From Microbacteriaceae bacterium (GTDB lineage Bacteria > Actinomycetota > Actinomycetes > Actinomycetales > Microbacteriaceae), in contig JAIXXG010000071.1 of NCBI GenBank assembly GCA_027490915.1, forward strand, positions 1 through 36,525: a DNA stretch of 36,525 nt, read 5' to 3'. The notes beneath the pieces are model-generated. The model saw only the letters and a program-made list of their open reading frames with translations, had not been told where the DNA came from and made no database searches. Numbering within the stretch: position 1 is the stretch's first letter; each line of letters starts with the position of its first letter. This document shows, in pieces, positions 31,496 to 36,525 of this stretch. The position numbers and the translations under genes were made by a program.

Positions 31496-32983
31496 TCAGG
31501 ACGCGAAGTCCTTGACCAGCTGCTCGTTCTCCTTCTTGTTGATGAGCGCCACCACGTAGCCCACCACGAGTGCGATGAACGGCAGCAGCACCAGGAACCA
31601 GCCGAGGCCGTTGAGCGCCCAGGCGCTCTCGGGCAGCGACGGGTCGACACCGTCGGGCACCGTGCCCGCCAGCAGGTTGAAGCGCGACATGAGCAGATAG
31701 AGGCCCAGGCCGAGCAGCACGATCGACAGCGCGGGGGCGATCTTCGTCGTCCAGACGTTGCCGCCCTCGTTCTTCATGAAGTAGCGGATGACCGCGACGC
31801 TCACGAGGATCTCGACGAGCACGATCGCGATGACCGTGACCGCGCTCATCCACGAGAACAGGTTGGCGAACGGGTCGAGGCCCGCGACCGCGAAGATGAT
31901 CATGACCAGCGCCGCGAGAGCCGAGGTGATGATCACGCCGGTCTGCGGGGCACCCGCCTTGTTGACCTTCGCGACCGAGGCCGGCAGCACCCCGCCGCGC
32001 CCGAGCGCGAAGAAGTAGCGCGACGCGGCGTTCTGGAAGGCGAGCAGGCCCGCGAACAGGCTCGTGAGCACGAGGATGCCCATGGCGAAGGTCAGCCACG
32101 ATCCGACGTACTGCTCGGTGAGGCCGAAGAGCACGCCCGCGGGGTCGGCCAGGCCGCCCGACAGCTCGATGACCTTGTCGGCCACCTGCGAGGCGCCCAT
32201 GCCGGTGACCATCGCGAACGAGACGAGGGCGAACAGCACGCTGATCACACCGATCGAGACGTAGGTCGCGATCGGAACGGTGCGCTTGGGGTCTTTCGCC
32301 TCCTCGCCGTAGATCGCGGTGGCCTCGAAGCCGATGAAGCTCGCGAAGGCGAAGGCCAGGGCGATGCCGGCCGTGCCCGCGAAGCCGCCCGCGAAGATCT
32401 CGGTGGGGCTGAACGAAGCGGCGAGGTTCCAGCCCTCGGGGCCGCCGTTGGCGAGCATCGCGATCGCGGCGATGACGAGCACGAGCACCTCGAGCACGAG
32501 CATGACACCGAGCACCTTGGCCCCGACGTCGACGCTGAGCAGCGAGAGGCCCGTGACGATCGCCCAGACGAGCAGCGACCACACGTACCACGGCAGCTCG
32601 AGGCCGAGCCCGGCCGCGAAGCCCGACATGACCACGCCGAAGAAGCCGTAGATGGCCAGCTGGATGGTCACGTAGGCCACGAGCGCGGCGAACGCGGCAG
32701 CGACACCGGCGTTGACGCCGAGGCCCTTGCCGACGTAGGCGAAGAACGCGCCCGAGTTGGTCATGCTGCGGCTCATCGTCGCGTAGCCGACCGAGAAGAT
32801 CAGCAGGGTGATGCCGACCGCGAGGTACGCGCCCGGAACGGCCGCGCCGTTGCCGAGCAGCATCGCCACGGGCACGGCACCGGTGATGCCGATGAGCGGT
32901 GCCGACGCGGCGACGACGAAGAACACGATGCCGAAGACGCCGAGCCGACCCGATTTCAGGGTCGATTGGGGGGTGTCAGTCAT
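31496..32983 (-). CDS. APC-family amino acid/amine permease
   Basis: A 495-residue secondary transporter with about 12 membrane helices. The family signature near helix 1 is visible: GVFGIVFFVVAASAPLIGITGAVPVAML. FASFIGFEATAIYGEEAKDPKRTVP in helix 6 and the following loop is a hallmark of the APC superfamily. A C-terminal Lys-rich cytoplasmic tail follows. The substrate is unknown. The neighbours (glutamine-synthetase-like ligase and amidotransferase) and a shared operator suggest uptake of an amine or amino acid that is then gamma-glutamylated. ATG 32983 is chosen because GAGGAG lies upstream; ATG 33001 would add six residues. Confidence 0.85.
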   Translation of the reverse strand: MTDTPQSTLKSGRLGVFGIVFFVVAASAPLIGITGAVPVAMLLGNGAAVPGAYLAVGITLLIFSVGYATMSRSMTNSGAFFAYVGKGLGVNAGVAAAFAALVAYVTIQLAIYGFFGVVMSGFAAGLGLELPWYVWSLLVWAIVTGLSLLSVDVGAKVLGVMLVLEVLVLVIAAIAMLANGGPEGWNLAASFSPTEIFAGGFAGTAGIALAFAFASFIGFEATAIYGEEAKDPKRTVPIATYVSIGVISVLFALVSFAMVTGMGASQVADKVIELSGGLADPAGVLFGLTEQYVGSWLTFAMGILVLTSLFAGLLAFQNAASRYFFALGRGGVLPASVAKVNKAGAPQTGVIITSALAALVMIIFAVAGLDPFANLFSWMSAVTVIAIVLVEILVSVAVIRYFMKNEGGNVWTTKIAPALSIVLLGLGLYLLMSRFNLLAGTVPDGVDPSLPESAWALNGLGWFLVLLPFIALVVGYVVALINKKENEQLVKDFAS

Positions 32984-33014
32984 GGGTCCGGAACTCCTCA
33001 TTGAGTTGGGGTGG

Positions 33015-33043
33015 ATCGTTCGTGTCGAAACGACCTGGCACAA
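33015..33043 (-). promoter_or_regulatory. Permease promoter with overlapping 18-bp operator (site 1)
   Basis: Minus strand TTGTGC (33038-33043), a 17-base spacer, and AACGAT (33015-33020). The operator TCGTTCGTGTCGAAACGA lies at 33016-33033, filling the spacer and the -10, which suggests repression. The same 18-bp pattern occurs at 33120 and 35515. Confidence 0.58.
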
Positions 33044-33119
33044 GAGTGGTGCAGACCGCCCCGCGCGTCAAGCGCGGCGCGGGGGCGGCGAGCGTTCGGC
33101 GAGCATCCGAAACTGCCTA

Positions 33120-33148
33120 TCGTTTGTTCACGAATGATTCGGTAACGT
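33120..33148 (+). promoter_or_regulatory. Promoter of the acetoacetate-decarboxylase-like gene with 18-bp operator (site 2)
   Basis: TCGTTT (-35, 33120-33125), 17 bases, then TAACGT (-10, 33143-33148), then seven bases to the ATG (leaderless). The operator TCGTTTG-TTCA-CGAATGA covers 33120-33137 with one mismatch in the right arm. The geometry is identical to that at 35515-35543. Confidence 0.6.
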
Positions 33149-33155
33149 GGCCCGC

Positions 33156-33968
33156 ATGGCTGACCTCACCGGATTCCTCGCCCCGAAGACCCCCAGCGGC
33201 GCGAGCGCGATCGTGCCCGACATGCCCTGGTACTACTCGGGCACCCTGCTCACCGCCGAGTACCGCACCGACCCGGCCAACGTCGCCGCCCTGCTGCCCG
33301 AGGGCCTCGAGCTCGCCGACGACGACCCCGGCGCCGTCGCGCTCATCTGGGCCGACTGGCAGTCATGCTCAGCCTCCGGCGCCGAGCTGCTCGACCCGCA
33401 GCGCTCGCAGTACCTCGAGACCTTCGCCGTCGTGCGCGTCAAGCACGAGGGCGTGACCTACTCGCGATGCGTGGCCATCTGGGTGACGAAAGACTTCGCG
33501 ATCGCCCGCGGCTGGTTCCAGGGCTACCCCAAGAAGCTCGGATCGATGGCCGTCACCCGCGTCATGAACGTGGGCCGCGCCGCGCCTCGCCTGGCTCCCG
33601 GCGCGAAGCTGGGCGCGTCGCTCGCCGCCTACGACCACCGCCTCGCCTCACTCGTCGTGACCCTGCGCGAGCCGAGCGAGACGAACGGCTTCGTCAACGG
33701 CCACGCGATGCTGCATTCGCGGTGGATGCCCTCCATCACCCCCGGCGCCGGCAACAGCCTCGACCAGCTCATCACCATGGGCGGCGTCGACGCCGAGATC
33801 GGCGCCACCTGGGTCGGCGACTTCGAGCTCGAGCTGCACGACTCGCCCTGGGACGAGCTCGCGTCGATCCTGCCCGTCAAGGAGAAGATCGCGGCCTACT
33901 ACCGCGAGGTCGGCGTGACGTTCAACGGTGGAAAGCTCGTCGCGGATCGGTCGAACCCGGCCGTCTAG
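33156..33968 (+). CDS. Acetoacetate-decarboxylase-family protein
   Basis: A 270-residue soluble enzyme-like protein of the ADC superfamily. The active-site segment RGWFQGYPKKLGSMAVTR contains adjacent lysines K126-K127, matching the Schiff-base Lys and its neighbour in acetoacetate decarboxylase. Other landmarks are MPWYYSGTLLTAEYRTDP near the start and VNGHAMLHSRWMPSITPG later. Related proteins include true decarboxylases and aldolase-dehydratases, so the reaction is unproven. It would act on a beta-keto acid or related carbonyl compound. The ATG is leaderless. It is divergent to the permease and carries the same operator type, so it probably belongs to the same pathway. Confidence 0.83.
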   Translation: MADLTGFLAPKTPSGASAIVPDMPWYYSGTLLTAEYRTDPANVAALLPEGLELADDDPGAVALIWADWQSCSASGAELLDPQRSQYLETFAVVRVKHEGVTYSRCVAIWVTKDFAIARGWFQGYPKKLGSMAVTRVMNVGRAAPRLAPGAKLGASLAAYDHRLASLVVTLREPSETNGFVNGHAMLHSRWMPSITPGAGNSLDQLITMGGVDAEIGATWVGDFELELHDSPWDELASILPVKEKIAAYYREVGVTFNGGKLVADRSNPAV

Positions 33969-33988
33969 CCCACGGCCGTCACAGCGAC

Positions 33989-34092
33989 GACCCGGCCCTC
34001 CGGGTCGGAGCAACGACGGAGACGGCGTGTGCAACAGCCGAGAGAACAGGAGACGGGGGTGTGGAACACCCCCGTCTCCGTCGTTGCTCCGA
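33989..34092. terminator. Nested hairpins between two convergent genes, bidirectional terminator
   Basis: Three inverted repeats: GACCCGG/CCGGGTC (33989-34006), a 14-bp perfect stem with a 3-base loop (34049-34062 with 34066-34079), and a 21-bp perfect long-range pair (34005-34025 with 34072-34092). The last two share bases and cannot form fully at the same time. The 135-base gap separates the decarboxylase-like and ligase stops. Confidence 0.7.
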
Positions 34093-34103
34093 GCACGTGC
34101 CCG

Positions 34104-35453
34104 TTACAGATCCAAGAAGTACTCCCGCACCTCCCACGGCGTGACGTCGCGGGTCGTCGGGTCGGGCACCTCTTCGGTGTAGCGCTCGATCTCGTCGCGC
34201 TTCATGACTTCGAAGACGTTGACGAGGTCGCCGCCGAGCAGCTCGATGAGGGCGCTGTCGGCGCGGAGAGCATCCAGGGCCTCGCCGAGGCTCATGGGAA
34301 GCACCGCCTGCGACTCGTCCTCGTAGCTGTAGCCGACGGCGGCGGGCGGCGCGGCGAGCTCGCGGCGGATGCCGTCGAGGCCGGCCGCGAGCAGGGCGGC
34401 GGTCATCAGGTAGGCGTTGGCCGCGCCGTCGCCGAGGCGCATCTCGAGGCGGGTGCCGCCCCCGCGCTCGGGCGGAACGCGCAGCATCGCGCTGCGGTTG
34501 TCGTAGCCCCAGTTGGCGCGGTACGGCGCGAGGGTGTCGGGGCCGAGGCGCTTGAAGGCGTTGATCGTGGGGTTGCAGAACGCGGTGAGCGCCGCGGCGT
34601 GCTCGACGATGCCCGCGATCATGTGCTGCGCGAGGGCGCTGAGCTGGTCGCCCTCGTGCATGAGGTTCTCGCCCTTCGCATCGATGAGCGACATGTGCAG
34701 GTGGAAGCCGCTGCCGCCCTCGTCGCTCCACGGCTTGCCGGCGAAGGTCGCCGCCTGGCCGACGCGCGCGATGACATCTTTCACGCCCGCCTTGAGCATG
34801 AACGCGCGGTCGCAGGCGTCGAGCGCCTCGCCGTGCCAGATGTTGATCTCGTACTGGCTGGGGCTGAACTCGTGGTTGCCGGCGAAGACGCCGATGCGCA
34901 ACTGGTCGAGCATGCGCAGCAGGTGCAGGAAGGTGCCCTTGGGATCGACCGTCGCGCCCGTCGTGTAGACGCGGCCGGGCTGCGTGAGCGCCCGCGAGAA
35001 GCCGCCCTCGGGGTTGCGGTCGGCGATGTAGAACTCGAGCTCGGGGCCGACGAGCGGGGTGTAGCCGAGCTTCGCGTACTCGCCGACGATGCGCTCGAGC
35101 AGCACGCGCGGCGAGAGCGGACTCGGGGTGCCGTCGGGGTTGTTCGCGCCGGCGACGACGAAGGCCACGCCGGGCTCCCAGGGCAGCGCGCGCCAGCTGC
35201 CCGGAACGATCTGGCTGATGAAGTCCTCCAGCCCGTTGCTGAGCACGTCTGCCCCATCGAGCACGCCGCCCTGCGTCGTCGTCACCCACACGCCCTGGCA
35301 GAAGGCCGGGCCGCCGTGGCTGATCTTGTCGAGCTCGCTCACCAGCAGGTCTTTCGACCGCACGGTGCCGATGATGTCGGCGTAGATGACGCGCAGCACG
35401 TCGATCTTGGCCGAGAGCAGCTCGCTCTGCAGGGCGGACAGGCTGTGGCTCAT
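34104..35453 (-). CDS. Glutamine-synthetase-like ligase (GlnA3/PuuA-type gamma-glutamylamide synthetase)
   Basis: A 449-residue type I glutamine synthetase fold. Landmarks: GPELEFYI (136-143, metal-binding glutamates), EFSPSQYEIN, GSGFHLHMSL (His of the ATP/Glu site), NPTINAFKRLGP, and NRSAMLRVPPERGGGTRLEMRLGD. The adenylylation segment NLYDLP of housekeeping GlnA is absent; the protein ends WEVREYFLDL. The group includes enzymes that join glutamate to polyamines, ethanolamine or monoamines. The divergent amidotransferase could later remove glutamate from a pathway intermediate, and the permease could import the amine. ATG 35453 has AAGGAG 7 bases upstream. Preferred call: amine gamma-glutamylation; true glutamine synthesis is less likely. 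Confidence 0.85.
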   Translation of the reverse strand: MSHSLSALQSELLSAKIDVLRVIYADIIGTVRSKDLLVSELDKISHGGPAFCQGVWVTTTQGGVLDGADVLSNGLEDFISQIVPGSWRALPWEPGVAFVVAGANNPDGTPSPLSPRVLLERIVGEYAKLGYTPLVGPELEFYIADRNPEGGFSRALTQPGRVYTTGATVDPKGTFLHLLRMLDQLRIGVFAGNHEFSPSQYEINIWHGEALDACDRAFMLKAGVKDVIARVGQAATFAGKPWSDEGGSGFHLHMSLIDAKGENLMHEGDQLSALAQHMIAGIVEHAAALTAFCNPTINAFKRLGPDTLAPYRANWGYDNRSAMLRVPPERGGGTRLEMRLGDGAANAYLMTAALLAAGLDGIRRELAAPPAAVGYSYEDESQAVLPMSLGEALDALRADSALIELLGGDLVNVFEVMKRDEIERYTEEVPDPTTRDVTPWEVREYFLDL

Positions 35454-35504
35454 GTGCGACTCCTTCGTGGCACTGGTGTTGGCGCGGATGGCCCGCAGGC
35501 GGCT

Positions 35505-35543
35505 CGAACGAAAATCGTTCGGACTCAAACGAGATAGTAGACT
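35505..35543. promoter_or_regulatory. Ligase/amidotransferase divergent control region with operator (site 3) and overlapping palindrome
   Basis: Plus strand TCGTTC (-35, 35515-35520), 17 bases, TAGACT (-10, 35538-35543). The operator TCGTTCGGACTCAAACGA is at 35515-35532. A second perfect palindrome, CGAACGA-AAA-TCGTTCG (35505-35521), shares its arm, giving three half-sites in a row. This could let one regulator control both divergent genes. Confidence 0.62.
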
Positions 35544-35569
35544 ACCCATCGACTCGATGGGGAGGTCTG

Positions 35570-36286
35570 ATGCGCGCTCTGTTCATCCAGCACGATCACG
35601 TGAGCCCGCTGGGCCCGGTCGGCGAGCGCTTCGCGCATCACGGCTTCGACATCGACGCGCACCTGGTCGTGCCCGAGGAGTCGTTCGCCTCGCCCAACAT
35701 CGCGACGTCGTTTCCGGCCGCAGCCGACTACGACGTGCTGATCCCGCTCGGCGCCCCCTGGGGCGCGTGGGACGACGCGTGCATCGGCCGCTGGCTGCTG
35801 CCCGAGATCACGTGGCTGGGCGACGCCGTTCGCAGCGGGATGCCCGTGCTGGGCATCTGCTTCGGCGGCCAGCTGCTCGCCCGCGCCCTGGGCGGCTCGG
35901 TGGCGCCCGCCCCCCGCGGTGAGATCGGCTGGACCTCGGTGTGGAGCGACGACCCCGCCCTCGTCGGTGAAGGGCCGTGGTTCCAGTTCCACTACGACCG
36001 CTGGGTCGTGCCGCCCGGGGCCGTCGAGATCGCGCGCACGCCGTCGGCCTCGCAGGCCTTCGTCGTGGAGCGCGCGCTGGCCGTGCAGTTTCACCCCGAG
36101 CTCGATGCCGCAGGACTGCAGGGGTGGCTCGACTGGGGCGGAGCATCCAAGGTGCGCGACGACGGGCAAGACCCGGACGTCATGCTCGCGCAGACGGTCG
36201 CGACCGCCGCGGCGGCCCGTGCGCGCACGTTCGCGCTCGTTGACGCCTTCCTCACCGACGTCGCGGCGCTCCTCCCCCGCGCCTGA
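35570..36286 (+). CDS. Class I glutamine amidotransferase-like hydrolase
   Basis: A 238-residue stand-alone GATase (GMP-synthase amidotransferase type). The triad is C97 in LGICFGGQLLA (nucleophile elbow), H175 and E177 in AVQFHPELD. No synthetase domain is attached. Such proteins next to a glutamine-synthetase-like ligase can act as gamma-glutamyl hydrolases, as in glutamylated amine breakdown (PuuD/IpuF-type logic; inference by context). ATG 35570 has GGGGAGG five bases upstream. Its promoter shares the operator with the divergent ligase. Confidence 0.83.
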   Translation: MRALFIQHDHVSPLGPVGERFAHHGFDIDAHLVVPEESFASPNIATSFPAAADYDVLIPLGAPWGAWDDACIGRWLLPEITWLGDAVRSGMPVLGICFGGQLLARALGGSVAPAPRGEIGWTSVWSDDPALVGEGPWFQFHYDRWVVPPGAVEIARTPSASQAFVVERALAVQFHPELDAAGLQGWLDWGGASKVRDDGQDPDVMLAQTVATAAAARARTFALVDAFLTDVAALLPRA

Positions 36287-36299
36287 GCGTCGCCGAGAG

Positions 36300-36361
36300 C
36301 GTCGATCGGTCACTCGTTGGCGTTGCGTGACGGCGACATCGCAACGAGTGACCGATCGACG
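36300..36361. repeat. 20-bp perfect inverted repeat between convergent genes
   Basis: Arms 36300-36319 and 36342-36361, with a 22-base loop that contains a further possible GTTGCG/CGCAAC pairing. It lies 13 bases after the amidotransferase stop and before the end of the P450 gene. It may serve as a bidirectional terminator, or be a dispersed palindromic repeat. No T-run. Confidence 0.75.
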
Positions 36362-36417
36362 GTGCTCGGCGCACGCAGGCGCCTCGGCAGGTCGCGGCGC
36401 GTGGGCGGGACCGCGGC

Positions 36418-36525
36418 TCAGACCACGCGCACCGGCATGCGCTTGATGCCGTGCACGAAGTTCGAGCGCAGGTAGTCGATGTCGCCGGCGCGCTCGAGGC
36501 GCACGTCGCGCGTCAGCAGGTCTTC
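36418..36525 (-). CDS. Cytochrome P450, C-terminal fragment (5' part off the window)
   Basis: Only the last 35 residues are visible. They end YLRSNFVHGIKRMPVRVV, which matches the C-terminal strand of bacterial cytochrome P450s (usual form LRSNFVRGIKxxPVR). The heme-binding Cys loop lies outside the window. It is convergent with the amidotransferase gene. The subfamily cannot be told. Confidence 0.72.
   Translation of the reverse strand, partial: EDLLTRDVRLERAGDIDYLRSNFVHGIKRMPVRVV

Noticed and set aside
31373-33004. A 543-codon rightward frame opposite the permease
   Set aside because: The composition is extremely Asp/Glu/His/Arg-rich, as expected from the reverse of hydrophobic helices. 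The permease is certain.

Overview
The window is high-GC, gene-dense DNA from an actinobacterium, most likely a member of Microbacteriaceae (inferred from gene content, no search was run). It carries the actinobacterial neighbourhood UPF0182 / PDZ-Lon protease / DUF2342 / ThiF-like protein / uvrD2 / nudC, which has the same order as Mycobacterium tuberculosis Rv3193c-Rv3199c. It also has a heliorhodopsin gene and many genes with a TANNNT box ending 6-7 bases before the start codon, the pattern of leaderless transcription. No insertion sequence, prophage, CRISPR array or rRNA operon was seen. The window starts inside an HtrA-like protease and ends inside a cytochrome P450; both genes run off the edge.

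Region 1 (1-3391): an HtrA-like protease (partial), a secreted PKD-domain protein overlapping a lipoprotein gene, a TetR regulator, and a 147-residue PAS-like protein whose stop codon overlaps that of the TetR gene.

Region 2 (3696-13930) is a cyclic-di-GMP block. A BcsA-like membrane glycosyltransferase with two PilZ domains reads rightward. It meets a leftward run of five genes: multi-PAS hybrid histidine kinase, LuxR-type response regulator, GGDEF diguanylate cyclase with a dead EAL tail, sulfite-oxidase-fold lipoprotein, and membrane GGDEF/EAL phosphodiesterase. The lipoprotein/phosphodiesterase pair has the layout of the pterin-sensing PruR-DcpA system of Proteobacteria, moved to a Gram-positive cell surface. 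Together the genes could make, destroy and respond to c-di-GMP at one locus.

Region 3 (14147-19785): a DapC/glutamine-transaminase-like aminotransferase and a convergent omega-amidase-like nitrilase share a CTAG stop. These are followed by a DoxX-like protein coupled to a ribokinase, a stand-alone heliorhodopsin, the initiator tRNA, and an SGNH-like gene whose stop codon lies in the tRNA anticodon loop.

Region 4 (19786-31102): a methyltransferase, UPF0182 and PDZ-Lon protease genes run leftward. The DUF2342 metalloprotease-like and ThiF-like genes run rightward into the leftward nudC-uvrD2 pair. A pseudokinase-like aminoglycoside-phosphotransferase relative follows.

Region 5 (31141-36286): a small HTH protein, an APC permease, an acetoacetate-decarboxylase-like enzyme, a glutamine-synthetase-like ligase and a class I glutamine amidotransferase. 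Three near-identical 18-bp palindromes of the form TCGTTYG-N4-SRAAYGA sit on the promoters of the permease, the decarboxylase-like gene and the ligase/amidotransferase pair. Two of them have identical spacing to -35 and -10 boxes. This suggests one regulon for uptake and gamma-glutamylation of an amine, with the regulator outside the window.
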